DNA of 64,000 nt. Origin: Trichomonas vaginalis G3 (lineage: Eukaryota; Parabasalia; Trichomonadida; Trichomonadidae). The stretch covers positions 10,478,001 through 10,542,000 of the forward strand of contig NC_067203.1 of NCBI RefSeq assembly GCF_026262505.1, in the 5' to 3' direction. The position numbers were made by a program, and so were the translations under genes. Below, in pieces: positions 48,688 to 60,695 of the stretch. Under the pieces are notes generated by a model that ran no database searches, was not told the DNA's origin, and saw only the letters and a program-made list of their open reading frames with translations. Within the stretch, counting starts at the first letter, position 1. Every line of letters begins with the position of its first letter.

Positions 48688-50653
48688 AAAGCTCTGTGTT
48701 ATCAAATTTATTAAAAATGACTCAAAAGTATTTTGAACCATATGAAGACCTCATGGATACATATGATAAGCTCTATCATCTTAAATCCACGGAGTCTGCA
48801 GAAGAAATTATAAATTTAATCGAAACAATTTTATTCAAAAAGTCTAAAATTAGTATAATAGATCTCACAGCTAATTTGTTCAATGCAATAAAGTATATTT
48901 TTCGATCACTTCAACTTTATGTCAATATCATCAATCAAATTTTTCAAGACAATAATATTGACGAGTTCGAAAATGATATTTTACAGAATGATAATAAAAT
49001 TGTTTATTTTTACGATGATGAATATGAGGATTGCCTCCAAGCTAAATATAATAAACATTGTTTTCCAGATGAAGATCATGTGAATTACTTCATTATGTAT
49101 GATCAAATTGACAAATTCAAAGAGTATATCTCTAACAATACTTTAAAAATGTATCATTAAATGTTCCTATCGATTATTTAAGTCCTATTGAATCATGTTG
49201 CTTTTTTGGCTCTGTTAACATTTTCTTTTTCATGATTTCAACTTTAAATGTTGAATTGACACAAAAATGTCTTCAATACTCATTTATTGGAGGAAATACT
49301 GATATTATTAATGAATGTTTGAAGCATCATCAAATTGATGATACTTGCATAGAAAATATTATTAGTTCTCATAACAATACTTATCTCAAATTTATTTTAG
49401 ATAGAGATTTGTACGATCCCAAAAAATGGATTATAAAGATGTTATTTTTTCACGAAATCTGAAAGCCATGTCTTTAATGTTTGAAAAAGATAAAAGCTCA
49501 ATAATTCCTTGGTGTGCTTCATTCCAACAATCTTTCGAAATCATTAAAAACGAAGAACTTGATTTTACAAAAAAGACACCCACTGGAAACAACATGATCC
49601 ATTATGTTTCGATGTTTAATAATTTTGAAATTTGCAGATATTTATTGGAAAGATTATCAAAAAATCATTTAGATGTTAATGCAAAAGGTAATTCTGGATG
49701 GACTCCTCTTCATGTCGCTGCGGAAAAGAATTGCTTCGAGTGTGTTATACTTCTGACTTTATTTGGTGCAGATGTCAATGCAAAGGACGATGAAAACTAT
49801 ACTCCACTGCATTATGCAGCTGATTACGAACGCAAAGAGATAGTGGAATTTCTTATTTCTCACGGTGCTGATGTCAATGCAGTCTGTGATTCAGGGGCAT
49901 AACCTCTTCATTTTGCCGCCGATGTGGATCATTCAGAAATAGCTGAACTCCTTATAAAAAATGGTGCACAAGTTAATGCAAAAGATTCTAAAGGAGAAAC
50001 TCCTCTACATTACTCTGCAAAAAGTAATAGTACACCTTTTACATTCTATGAACTCATTACTGGCGGAGCTGATGTCAATGCAAGGGATGAAAACCGACAA
50101 ACTCCTCTTCATTTTGGAACAATCAATTATAATTCCTTACATTTAATAATTAGTCTTATCTCACACGGTGCAGATATCAACGCAAAGGATAATGAGGGGA
50201 AAACAGCTCTTCATTATGCTTCCGCTTATGAATATACAGAAATAGCAGAGATACTTATTGAAAAAGGGGCAGATATGAACATACAAGATAATGATGGACA
50301 AACTGCATTACATATAGCGACAGAAGGTTGTCGATTCGAATCAATGGAACTTCTCCTTTCCAAAGGTGCAAAAACTGATATATTTGATGGAAAGGGGAAT
50401 GCAGCCATTCATTATTCATTCAAGCAATATAGTAGTGGACCAATAAATGTTCTTGCAAAACATGGAGCAGATATTAATCTAAAAAATTTGAAGGGGAAAA
50501 CAATGTTTCCTCTCGCATTAAAAAAATGGCGTCCAGAATTAATTGAAAGTCTTCTAGAACTTGGAGCAGATATTCATTCAAAAGATTCACAAGGAAGAAC
50601 AGTTCTTCATTTTGCAGCAAAATATCATGGAAATCTAGATTTTGTCAAATATA

Positions 50654-51953
50654 GGGTGTCCAAAGGTGTGTTTAGCACAAACCTGAATACTGCGAATAGA
50701 AATAAACAAGTTACATATATATAAAGTTTATTTAAATATAATCACCATTGGATTCAATCACGCGTTCGCAGCGATCGATCCAGGCTTGAAAGACACGCTT
50801 TAAATCATCATGAGAAAATTGCTCAAATTGCTCTCTTACAAAATTTTCAAGATCATCTGGACTCGCGAATTCGCGTCCTTCAGCTCTCTTTTTTAGCGTG
50901 CCGAATAAATAAAAGTCAGAGGGTGCAATATCAGGTGAATAAATTGGGTTTGGAACAACTTTGACATTGTTTTCCACCAAGTAATTCATTACCTTATGAC
51001 TTTTGTGAACTCTTGAATTATCAAAATGAATTGCAAACTTTTGTTTTTGTTGTTTGGATTTCTCAAACTCATCAGAATTGATAATTTGAGTAAGAACATT
51101 GTCAATTAGATACTGAGCATTCATCGTATTAGGTTTTTGAAGAATATCAATTGCGATGATGCCATTCACGCCCCAAAAAACCGACAACATCATCATTGCT
51201 GTGTCAATTTTTTTCTTCGGGAATGTTTGCGGATTTTCATCCTTCGGGATCCACATGATTTTGGATTCTGTTGCATATTGAAACCAAGACTCGTCCCCTG
51301 TTACTAAAAAGCGAAACTTCTTGGATTGATACGCACCCAATATAGAGAGGAGCTCTTTCGAAGATTGGACTCTAGATTTTTTTTGAACTGAATTAAGGTT
51401 GTGCGGAACCCAACGTGTATACGCTAGTTTGTAGTTCAAATAATTGTGCAGATAATAACTGACTGTTGTACGTGGTATCTTTGTCATCTCCTCTATCCTT
51501 CTGAGTGATGCTCTTGGGTCTTCATCTAGCGCTTGAAGAATTGCTTTGATTTTTCTTTGATCCGGCGATTTTTTGTCAATTTTTATGATGGGCGCCTTTT
51601 TGTTCATGAAGTGATACATCCTAACATGATACGTTACAGTGGAATAGCTAGGAGCATCCATACCGAAGCATTTTACCAATGTCTCGTAGATTTTTTTACA
51701 GTCTTTGCATTTTTTTGCAAGAGCGAGGATGTTTTCTTTATGATTCATTAAAAAAATGAAAAAAATCCCGCCAAAATTTCCCGCGAAACCGCCTCTTGTC
51801 TCAAAATTCATTTTATATCCCGGCATGGCGCCAAAATACAACATACTCATCATATACATATATTCATATTTTTTATTATATATTTATAATCAGCATATAT
51901 CTCCTTTAATAGTCTCATATAGAGCGCTGTGCTAAACGCACCTTTGGACACCC
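50654..51953 (-). mobile_element. mariner DNA transposon (Tvmar-like), looks whole
   Basis: The ends are inverted repeats of about 27 bases (GGGTGTCCAAAGGTGTGTTT at the left; the right end differs by one base or so), flanked by TATA/TA on both sides as expected for TA target duplication. It holds one long minus-strand transposase frame. Size, ends and gene fit the mariner family known from T. vaginalis. It lies inside an ankyrin pseudogene. Confidence 0.9.
50732..51748 (-). CDS. mariner transposase
   Basis: The ATG at 51748 (MNHKENILALAKKCKDCKKI) gives 338 residues, a usual mariner length; the open frame upstream includes the inverted repeat and is not needed. The N-terminal half holds two helix-turn-helix regions for end binding (DPRASLRRIEEMTKIPRTTV). 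The catalytic core has TGDESWF, HFDNSRVHKS and YSPDIAPSDFYLF. The second and third Asp are separated by 34 residues, i.e. DD34D. The WVPHNL linker motif typical of mariners is present. No break is seen. Confidence 0.93.
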   Translation of the reverse strand: MNHKENILALAKKCKDCKKIYETLVKCFGMDAPSYSTVTYHVRMYHFMNKKAPIIKIDKKSPDQRKIKAILQALDEDPRASLRRIEEMTKIPRTTVSYYLHNYLNYKLAYTRWVPHNLNSVQKKSRVQSSKELLSILGAYQSKKFRFLVTGDESWFQYATESKIMWIPKDENPQTFPKKKIDTAMMMLSVFWGVNGIIAIDILQKPNTMNAQYLIDNVLTQIINSDEFEKSKQQKQKFAIHFDNSRVHKSHKVMNYLVENNVKVVPNPIYSPDIAPSDFYLFGTLKKRAEGREFASPDDLENFVREQFEQFSHDDLKRVFQAWIDRCERVIESNGDYI

Positions 51954-52463
51954 TATATTAAAAAGACAGCCGAATTGCTAGTTTCTCATGGAGCCGAAAT
52001 CAATATTAGAGATAAAAAAGGAAAAACTCCTCTTCATTATGCTACACATCATTTCTTTAACGATGAAATGCTTGTATTTCTTGTTAAGAATGGTGCAGAT
52101 ACTAATATCGTGTATAACAAAAGAAGAACTCCTCTTCATATAGCAACCGCAAAATTTTGTCTTAATTTTAATGTCTGTGAACATCTTATTTTAAATGGTT
52201 GTGATGTCAATGCAAAAGATATTGATGGGAAAACTGTTCTTCATTATGTAGCATCTACTCATATTTTGGCATTGGCAGAGATTTTTGTTTCACATGGAGC
52301 AGACATCAATGCCAAAGATAATGAAAATCAAACACCGCTTCAAATCGCATCTAAGGATGAAGTTAGTAAAGATATTGCAGAGTATCTAATGAATCTTGGC
52401 AAAGAGCATGAGCATTCTTCTGTTTAAATAAAATATATATTTTATATTGTTTAAAAGAATCAA

Positions 52464-52620
52464 TTAATTTAGACTATTTTGAAAATGGATTAGTTCCATA
52501 ATTCTATCCTTCGAGATAACAGCAAGATATGAACATTTTCCACCAAGTCTGGCACCAACACCATCCCAAGAGCACGCTTTTTCTTCATCTTTATCGATTT
52601 CATCGAATAAATGTAAGGTT
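52464..52620 (-). pseudogene. Remnant of the 3' end of an unrecognised gene
   Basis: The minus strand reads LFDEIDKDEEKACSWDGVGA, RLGGKCSYLAVISKDRIMEL, then a TAA stop. It has no start, and the sequence upstream is not coding. It is protein-like in composition, a decayed gene end. Confidence 0.35.
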
Positions 52621-52783
52621 TAACCGTTTTTGTAATTTTGTATCTCTTTTAATTAAATAGTTTGGATCCTTTTCCAAGCCTTGTGGAAAATTATTTATCA
52701 GTTTACAAATATTTCCAAATACTATTAAGTTACTTTATTTCTCATTGATTTTCGAAATTTAGTATTTACAATAATGATAAATA

Positions 52784-52801
52784 AAAAGTGACATTTGGTC
52801 C
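52784..52801 (+). promoter_or_regulatory. AAAAGTGACATTTGGTCC promoter motif
   Basis: One-base variant of 48670-48687, 22 bases before the ATG at 52824. Confidence 0.55.
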
Positions 52802-52823
52802 GAATTCAGCATAATCTTTCTAT

Positions 52824-55593
52824 ATGAATCAGGAGTTTTTCAAACAATACGATGAATTTATTGAGACGTATGATACGATTTTTCACTTAACATCGTCCGA
52901 ATCCGATCAAGAGATTTTGAATTTGATAACTACTGTCTTAATTTCCAAATACCGAATGAATATTTCTGATCTTATTATGAGTTTATTCAAAGCTATCAAT
53001 TACAATTATCGAGCTATTAATCTTTATATCAGAATTATCAATCAAATCTTATCGAAATTTTCAATCACGCCATCAAGCTTGAAAAAAGAAGATATTTTGT
53101 ATACAAGTGCTATTCTATTGGAATTCTCTATTAATGATGATAATGTCTATCAACTTAATTATCTAACAAATTTTCCAAAAGAAAATGAAATTGATTACAT
53201 TATTATGAATGATCAAATCGAAAAATTCAGAGAATTTGTTACTGAAAGATCATTGGATGACATTCTTATAAGAACCTCTGGAATAATTGGTCTTGAACTT
53301 ATTGAAGCTTGCTGTTATTATGGATCTGTGAATATCTTTAATTTCCTGATTTCTAATTTAAATCAGGAAATCACAAATGAATGCCTTGAATATTCATTTG
53401 CTGGTGGAAATACTGATATAATCAATGAATGTCTGAAATATAATAAAATTGATAGTGGATGCTTTCGATACATTGTTGGATCTCATAATAATAAATTCTT
53501 GGAATTCATCTTTGAAAGAGATTTATTTGAAGAGGAATTTCTTGATATTAATGTCATTATTGAATCACAAAACTTGAAAGCAGTTTTTCTTCTTTATAAA
53601 AAAGATAAAAGATTAATAATGCCATGGCGTGCTGCATTTCCACAGACATTCGATATTATCAAAAACGAACTTCTCCCATCAAATAGAACATCCCCTTTTT
53701 TCAAATGATTGTAATCCTGGTTCTTTTCTCCAGTATGCAGCCGCATATAATAATACGGAAATATGCGAGTTGATATTCAATCAATCGAAAGACTATCAAA
53801 ACTTTATAAATAACACATATAGAGATGGAATGACAGCACTTCATTTAGCTGTACAAAATAATTGTAAAGAAACAGTTGAATTACTTCTTTCTCATGGTGC
53901 AAATGTTAATGCACAAAATTCAGAACTGGAAACTCCTCTCTGTATTGCAGTAGAAAATAATAACAAAATTATATTAGAGGATCTATTAGCACATGGAGCA
54001 TTTGTAAATACAAAATATATTGATGGGAGTACAGCCCTGCATGTTGCCATACAAAATAATCGAAGCGAAATATCAAAATTTCTTATTACACATGGAGCAA
54101 ATTTGGATATCAAAGATGTGGATGAAAATACTGCTCTTCATTATGCAATAGGGAAAGGTGAAGAAATTGTAGAATTGCTTATATCTCATGGTGCAAAAAC
54201 CAATTTAACAAACAAATCGGGAAAGACAGCTTTTCATCTTGCAGTTGAACATAGATATGAACCAGAAATAAAGTGTTTTATCTCGCATGGCATAAATGTT
54301 AATTTTAAAGATAAACATGGAAGAACAGCCCTCCTTATTGCGCTGGAGAATAATAGTTCTAAAGAAATTATAGAATTACTATTATCTCATCGAGCTCAAG
54401 TTAATGTACAAGATGAAAATGGAAACCCAGCTCTCCATATTGCAGTTAAAAAAGCTATCGATAAAGAAATTCTAGAACTCCTTATTTCTCATGGTATAGA
54501 CATTAATTCCAAGGATTCTGATAATAAAACTGCTCTACATATCTCCTCAATGCATAAGGAATGCTATGACTTAACAGAACTTTTAATTTCACATGGACTA
54601 GATGTTAATTTAAAAGATAAATATGGACAATCTCCACTTCATTATGCAGTAAAATGCGCCGACGGAAACCGAACAATTGAACTTCTTTTAAAAAATGGTG
54701 CAGACATTAATATGAAAGATAGAGACGAGAAAACTCCACTTCATATTGCATCTTATTTCTATAGAAGCGAAGTACTCGAATATCTAGTTGTCAATGGTGC
54801 AGATGTAAATATAAAAGATATTTCTGGAAAAACAGCTCTTCACTATGCTGCACTATATGGTAACGCAACCAATTCAAAATTCCTGATTGCACATAGTGCA
54901 GATGTCAATGCAAAGGATAACGAAAATAATACTCCACTTCATTTTTCATGTGAAAATAATTATAAGAATAATATGTGTGAGCTACTCATTTCTAATGGAT
55001 CAGATATCAATTCAAAAGATATTAATGGTAGAACCCCTCTTCATATCGCGATCATAAATCATTGCAATGAAATTGCAAAACTTCTTGTTTCTCGCGGTGC
55101 GGATCTTAATATTAAAGAAAATAGTGGGAAAACGCCGCTGCATTATTCGGTAGAATTAGATAATAAAGTTAAACTTCTTACTTCTCATGGAGCAGATATT
55201 AATGCCAATGATAACAGTGATAAAACTGCCCTCCATATTGCTTCTCAAAACCAAGATCGAATAGATATTATGGAATTTCTTATTTCCCATGGCGCAGATA
55301 TTAATGCGAAGGATATTAGAGGGAAAACTCCTCTTCATATGGCAGCAGAAAATTGTTTTTGTGATGCAATAGAGAAATTAATTTTGAGTGGTGCTGATAT
55401 CAATGCAAAAGATGAAAACGGAAAAACAATTCTTCATTACATTGCAGAATCCTCAATTACTTGGATTGTCGAATTTCTTGTTTCGCATGGTGCAGATATT
55501 AATGCAAAAGATAATGAAAATAAAATACCTTATGAAATTGCCACTTTTAATGAGGTGAAAAAAGTTTTGAAGCCATCAAACATAAAAACATAA
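52824..55593 (+). pseudogene. DUF3447-type ankyrin gene with one frameshift
   Basis: The first part from the ATG at 52824 (MNQEFFKQYDEFIETYDTIF) gives 294 residues with the helical trichomonad ankyrin-gene N-terminus (LELIEACCYYGSVNIFNFLI, YSFAGGNTDIINECLKY). Around 53693-53702 (CCCCTTTTTT) the frame shifts, and about 630 residues follow in the other frame with about 18 ankyrin repeats (consensus NGKTALH-A-N---I-E-LISHGADIN). A single shift in a homopolymer in an otherwise open gene may be an error or a recent break. The stop TAA lies in TAAA. It is a sister of 48717-52427. Confidence 0.85.
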
Positions 55594-55911
55594 AAAATAG
55601 AAAACAAAGCAACCTGTTAACTTAGAGTATACTTTATAAATCATCTAAAGTTAATCATAATTCTTGGTTAAAAATTATTTTTTGATTTGTTATGAAACTA
55701 CTGATTCAGAGTAATCACAGATTATATGTATGATTATTTCTTGATTAATGCTATTATCAAGTAACGAAATTTCATCATAAATGATATATTTAATAAACAA
55801 TATTTTAATTAATAAAAACAAGCATGATTAAAACCATTTGTAAATAATGATTATATATCGTAAAACGGAAAACAATTCAGGACAAAATCTATGATGATTT
55901 TGTTAAATAAC
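55594..55911. other. Intergenic spacer
   Basis: AT-rich, 3' ends of two converging genes. Nothing else seen. Confidence 0.4.
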
Positions 55912-56475
55912 TTAATATGTAGTTTGGAAACGGGAAGAGCTATTTGTTGGGGTTGTTAACAACGAACTAGGATTTCGAGAAGAAAACAAAGCAGTATGAG
56001 CGTATAATCTTGGAGTTTGTCGAACTCTTATGTGTTCAGTTAAGCAACCCATTTGGTTATCGACTTCTCCATAATATTTCCATGATAAAGATTTAGAATG
56101 ATCGTATTCACGAGTTGAGGTATGTGATTTAGGTGTCATTGAAGTTTTTATCTTTAATCTTGATGGGATTGTTGGAGTTCTACACTGTCTATCTATCATG
56201 ACTACATTCGGTTCACCCAATCTAATAATTGTTAAATTACTTGTATTTTCTGGTTCTATTTTTACAGATCTAGTAACTGGATGATTTTCAGATAAGTAAT
56301 GCGGTGCGCTTTTGCGAGGTTTTTCTACATATGGCTCTAATTCTTGAATTCCTGTTTTTACCAAGGACCTTTCAACTGGTTTCGGTCCCCAATTCTTATA
56401 TTTTCTAAGATACCTTTCACGTCTATCGCGATGACAAGGAGCATCTCCTATCTGAGGAGACGTTGTCTTGTGCAT
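55912..56475 (-). CDS. 187-residue basic Ser/Thr/Pro-rich hypothetical protein
   Basis: It starts at the ATG at 56475 (MHKTTSPQIGDAPCHRDRRE). It is basic and low in hydrophobic residues, with an Arg/Lys-rich head (RERYLRKYKNWGPKPVE), many Ser/Thr-Pro sites and a Ser/Thr-rich end. It is likely disordered and perhaps cytoskeleton-associated (axonemal or microtubule proteins often have this look), but no known motif is seen. It is downstream of and on the same strand as the IFT139 gene, 350 bases apart. Confidence 0.6.
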   Translation of the reverse strand: MHKTTSPQIGDAPCHRDRRERYLRKYKNWGPKPVERSLVKTGIQELEPYVEKPRKSAPHYLSENHPVTRSVKIEPENTSNLTIIRLGEPNVVMIDRQCRTPTIPSRLKIKTSMTPKSHTSTREYDHSKSLSWKYYGEVDNQMGCLTEHIRVRQTPRLYAHTALFSSRNPSSLLTTPTNSSSRFQTTY

Positions 56476-56828
56476 TTACGAAAAACTGGAAAATTTTGAG
56501 CACAAATTTATTCGAATTCTAATAACCATACATTATAAGGCTGATTTTATTCATCAAATTCATTTTATTGAAAAAATACGTTATTTCGAATTGGAATTTT
56601 CCAACGGATGAAATTTTGGATGAAGACTTTCGAAACTAAGCAAATGAACATAAAACTCAAGGCATAAAAGTAGATAAATATCATAATCTTCAAATTAAAT
56701 GAATTTTTTTCTTGAATAATTCTTTTTGTTTGCAAATAGATTAATAAATTCTTAAAACAAATAAATCGATTTTATTTAATAAATATAAAAGTGATAATAA
56801 TACAAAAATAAAAATAGAATATATAAAT
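56476..56828. other. Intergenic spacer
   Basis: AT-rich. Holds the promoter of the gene at 55912 and the 3' end of IFT139. No gene is seen. Confidence 0.4.
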
Positions 56829-59800
56829 TTATGGTCTAATCTGTGCGCAGCAAGGGATAAGAATCTGTTCTTTGATCTTCGGGTAATTCTGGTGAATTTT
56901 CAAAACAACTCTTGCTACTTTAATTGCTTCCACAGGTTGTTGTGCCTTCATATAGTTATAAGCAAGTTTGTAACCGATGTAACAATCAGTTTTAGAAGTA
57001 AGTTCCCAAGCAGTACTTAACGCTGCTGCAGCTTCTTCGTGGAGTTTCTTCTTTTCGTAGATCTGTGCCATCATTTCCCAAGCCTTTCTGCAACTCTTAT
57101 CAAGGTTAACTGCCTTGTTAACGTATTCTTCAGCATCATCCAAAATGTTGTCTTTGATAGAGATATAAGTCATCATCAAAAACGCTTCAACATAGCTTGT
57201 TATTTCGGAAGCAATTGGTTTATCATGAATTAATGAATTCAAGTATCTCGTTGCTTGTTGTTGTTGACCTAATCTGATGAAGCATCGACACATTCCAATC
57301 AATACATCAGGAGCGTCACTTTTCATGCTTTGATAAATTTCCAAAGCTTGTTGAACAGTTTCTTGTGTGTTCTTTGATAACAAAAGTGTTGCTTCCATCA
57401 TCTGTGTGTCGTGTCCTGCATTTCTGAATTTCCTGAGTGTATTCTCTGCACCGTCAATGTCTTTCTGCATTGCCAATGGTTTTTCTTCGCACCAAACAAA
57501 TTTCTGAGATGGATTTGCTTTGATGTGGAAGATGTAAATGTGGGCAACATCTCCCCAATCAGGATCATTCCTGCATGAATAGAAATGCTCGATGGCCTTC
57601 TGTGGATTGCCCATGTAATACTCGTACAATCCTAAACAGAAAGTGTAGCCACCCAATGATTTATCGCATTTCTCTAAATACTCAGGGATCGATGATAATT
57701 GGCCGGCTCTTGCACATAATTCTATTAATCTGACAAGTGTTCTAAAGAATGTTGGATTCTCGTTAAATGTCTGTTGCAACTCTTGTATTGACTCATTAGA
57801 GTTGATGTCGGCAAGAATAACTGTTGCTTCCTCGCATTTCGGATTAGTTCTCAATATTTGTTGACAAATTTCAACAGCTTCTTGAGTTTTATCATCTTCA
57901 ACTAATAATTTCGCGAGTTGCAATGATGCCTTTGATGAAGAATCATCTAATTCTGCTGCTTTCTTTAAGCATTTGATTGCTTCTTCACGGTTATCTTGTT
58001 GTAACAAAGCATCTGCATTCTTTTGATATAATGTCGATGCTTTTGTTTTTACTTCCAACATTTTATCGCCAGGGATATCATTTCTGTTTGGAGCAGTCAA
58101 TCTATCATAGCATTTCAATGCGTCTGATAGATATTCACTGGAGTTTTCATCAGATCCATCAGCCAATTCAATCAAAGACATTAATTCAGCGAATTGAGCA
58201 TAAATGAAAACAGATTCCCAGTCAGCGGAATCAGGATCGATGTTATCCATTGTTTCTCCAACGATTTCTTGTGCTTCTGGGTATCTTCTGAGTTTGTACA
58301 TTGTTCTGCAATATTCCAGAAGAACTTTGTTGTCATTGGAAACTTTGATCGCGTGGTCGTAAGCTTCAAGAGCATCATCAAACGCGTGAACAATCATGTA
58401 TGCACGTGCAAGATGAAGAGCAACTTGTCCATCGCGTGGATCATCCTGCAAAGCCTTCTTGAAGCATTCAACGGCTTCGTTAAATCTCTTAACGTTTATC
58501 AATGCATCGCCAAGTAACAAAAAGTTTGTTTTGTTCGGAACAACTTCTGCGAGTTGTTTGAAACATTTGATGTAGGCGGCTTTGTCTTTAAGTATGTTCA
58601 GATAGATCTTGGCGGCTGATTTACATGCTGCGGAGAATAATTCAGACTTCTGATCAAAGGAATCTAAAATGGCAAGACCGTCAGGAACATAGTCACTTTT
58701 TGCCAAAAGTGACGCTTTGAATAATTTAATTTGGCCGACTTGGTCTGGTTCTGTGAAATTTGTGAGTGCATCGTCAACAGTGCTTAATGCTGCATTGAAG
58801 TTTCCGGCTCTCTTGTGGACGTGAGCGATAAACAAAATGACATTTAATTTTTCAGGAGATTTGGCTGCGATGTATTCTCCTGTTTTAGTAATGTTTGTTG
58901 CTGTCTCTACGGCTTTATCGTATTGGCCATGGGAATCGCATAATTGGGCCATAATCATGTTGTATCTGAGGGATGATCTGATTCCGAAGTCAAAAGAGAC
59001 AGCTCTGTTGAGAGCAGCTTCGGCTTCATCAAACTGCTTCATCTGCAATCTGATTTGTGCAAGTAACAAGTGGCAATGCGATGCATTGTATCCCCAATGA
59101 GAATTCAACACAAATTGGATGGCTTTTGTGGCCTGTACGTAGCGGCCTTCACCATAACCAAGAATAGCAAGGTAGTATGAGAAAGGAACAGCTCCTGGAA
59201 CGAAATCAAGCATCATTTCAATAAGATCGCAAACTGGACCGTTTCTTGGATCAGGAACTGTCTTATCCAGTGTTGAACAATGCTCCATGGCTTCTGTCAT
59301 TGCATCCTCGAAATCAGGAAGTTTCAAAATAATGATCATATCTGTAAATCTGTCGACTTGTATTTTGTATTGAGTTCCTTCCGATTGTACTGAGGTATTG
59401 AGTTTCTTGTAGACTGTTTCGACGTGGCTCTTCATTGCGCCGAGAAGAGAATCAACATCTTGCGGTAATCTGTTCAATCTAGCGATCTTTTGCTTGAGAG
59501 TGTGAAGTGCAAGGCCAGGACCGTTCGTGCCGTTCATGGCTTCTAGGAAGTCCAATTGGCTCTGGGCATCGGCCATGTTGTTCATAAGAATATATGCGTT
59601 GACAAGTCCGGAGAAAGCGTTGTCATTTTCGCTATCGAGGACGACTGCTTGCTGGAGAACTTCAACAGCCTCCTTAGCGCGGCCAACAGCAATCAAAAGA
59701 CGGCCATATACGTTTTGTATATTCGGATTCTCTTGATTGGAGGCTACAACGCGTGGGAATAAGCTAAGCAATGAATCGACGATTTGTCTATCAGACCAGG

Positions 59801-60695
59801 ATAAGCCAAGAATGACTTGTGTAACATGAGCGATATATTCTGCATTTTCGGCTTCGTATTTAGCAATAACTTCGCACAAACTCTTTGTTGAATTCCTGGC
59901 ACTTTCAAGATTTCCTGTAATGCCTAATTCGTAAAGGACAGTCAGAAAATGAATCTCTGCGTCGCTGACGTAATGTCCTGCGCCTTCTTGAGCAGCTTCT
60001 AATGCAAGTTCCCAGCTTCTCGATGACAGATATACACGAGCCCTTTCTAAGTTCGCTTCTGGGAAATCACTAATTCCGGATAATTGAACAAGAGAAGCTA
60101 ATGACTCTTGCCATTTGTTAACATTTGCGAAGTATAATGCTTTGCCGTAGATAACGAATGGATCGATGTTCCTAGCAGTAACAGAAGCGTCGGAATTTGC
60201 AAGATCGAACCAGCGGCCGCTATTTCGGTCACCTTCTGTAAGTTTAATCCAGCCAACAAGAGCTGATGCGTCCTTGTTCGCTGGTTGAGTAGAAGTCAGC
60301 GGCTGTACAAGATTGAAAGCTGTTTCATAATCTCGTGTTAACCAACAAATTTGAGCTGCTTGAATGATCGATGATGCTGATGCTGAATTCTTTAATCCGT
60401 CTAAGGTTGATTCAATTTCACTAATTGAAGCAAAATCTTGCATTTTTGCTTGCTTGTGGATCCATAGTTTTGCGTATGCTATTGCGAGCTGTGCTTGTAG
60501 CATTGACTTGAGCTTGTCGAGAGTTGCCAAACCAGCGCTAGTTTTGCCTTCAGCTCCAGATGCAAGTGCATCCCAAATCAAGAACTGTGGATCAGATCCT
60601 TGGTTCTTAATGAATGAGGCACAAAGTATGTGAACATGCCCGTACATGGCATGGCGCCAGTAATAATAAACACGTTCAAATAAGAGCTTTACCAT
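56829..60695 (-). CDS. IFT139: Intraflagellar transport protein IFT139 (TTC21B homologue)
   Basis: This 1288-residue TPR protein is close to the usual length of IFT139/TTC21B (about 1300). The N-terminus (YYWRHAMYGHVHILCASFIK, GSDPQFLIWDALASGAEGKT) lines up with the vertebrate start, and the end (AWELTSKTDCYIGYKLAYNY, VLKIHQNYPKIKEQILIPC) matches the conserved IFT139 C-terminus. TPR units run throughout (ALQDDPRDGQVALHLARAYM; AIKCLKKAAELDDSSSKASL). IFT139 is a subunit of IFT complex A, which returns cargo along the flagellum. The gene shows that the host builds flagella by IFT. It starts at the ATG at 60695; the stop TAA lies in TAAA. It looks intact. Confidence 0.92.
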   Translation of the reverse strand: MVKLLFERVYYYWRHAMYGHVHILCASFIKNQGSDPQFLIWDALASGAEGKTSAGLATLDKLKSMLQAQLAIAYAKLWIHKQAKMQDFASISEIESTLDGLKNSASASSIIQAAQICWLTRDYETAFNLVQPLTSTQPANKDASALVGWIKLTEGDRNSGRWFDLANSDASVTARNIDPFVIYGKALYFANVNKWQESLASLVQLSGISDFPEANLERARVYLSSRSWELALEAAQEGAGHYVSDAEIHFLTVLYELGITGNLESARNSTKSLCEVIAKYEAENAEYIAHVTQVILGLSWSDRQIVDSLLSLFPRVVASNQENPNIQNVYGRLLIAVGRAKEAVEVLQQAVVLDSENDNAFSGLVNAYILMNNMADAQSQLDFLEAMNGTNGPGLALHTLKQKIARLNRLPQDVDSLLGAMKSHVETVYKKLNTSVQSEGTQYKIQVDRFTDMIIILKLPDFEDAMTEAMEHCSTLDKTVPDPRNGPVCDLIEMMLDFVPGAVPFSYYLAILGYGEGRYVQATKAIQFVLNSHWGYNASHCHLLLAQIRLQMKQFDEAEAALNRAVSFDFGIRSSLRYNMIMAQLCDSHGQYDKAVETATNITKTGEYIAAKSPEKLNVILFIAHVHKRAGNFNAALSTVDDALTNFTEPDQVGQIKLFKASLLAKSDYVPDGLAILDSFDQKSELFSAACKSAAKIYLNILKDKAAYIKCFKQLAEVVPNKTNFLLLGDALINVKRFNEAVECFKKALQDDPRDGQVALHLARAYMIVHAFDDALEAYDHAIKVSNDNKVLLEYCRTMYKLRRYPEAQEIVGETMDNIDPDSADWESVFIYAQFAELMSLIELADGSDENSSEYLSDALKCYDRLTAPNRNDIPGDKMLEVKTKASTLYQKNADALLQQDNREEAIKCLKKAAELDDSSSKASLQLAKLLVEDDKTQEAVEICQQILRTNPKCEEATVILADINSNESIQELQQTFNENPTFFRTLVRLIELCARAGQLSSIPEYLEKCDKSLGGYTFCLGLYEYYMGNPQKAIEHFYSCRNDPDWGDVAHIYIFHIKANPSQKFVWCEEKPLAMQKDIDGAENTLRKFRNAGHDTQMMEATLLLSKNTQETVQQALEIYQSMKSDAPDVLIGMCRCFIRLGQQQQATRYLNSLIHDKPIASEITSYVEAFLMMTYISIKDNILDDAEEYVNKAVNLDKSCRKAWEMMAQIYEKKKLHEEAAAALSTAWELTSKTDCYIGYKLAYNYMKAQQPVEAIKVARVVLKIHQNYPKIKEQILIPCCAQIRP

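Larger units (their letters stand above)
48717..52427 (+). pseudogene. DUF3447-type ankyrin gene, decayed and split by a mariner
   Basis: It starts at the ATG at 48717 (MTQKYFEPYEDLMDTYDKLY), closely like the genes at 52824 and 31750. The reading passes through several frames: 48717-49160, 49232-49462, 49426-49902 (ending at a TAA within a repeat), 49924-50655, then after the mariner 51962-52427. The N-terminal helical region and about 17 ankyrin repeats can be followed. The stops and frameshifts outside the mariner show that the gene was inactive by other routes as well. It lies directly upstream of a sister gene and was probably a tandem duplicate. Confidence 0.8.

Noticed and set aside
51749-51859. 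Upstream extension of the mariner transposase
   Set aside because: The ATG at 51748 gives the normal 338-residue protein.
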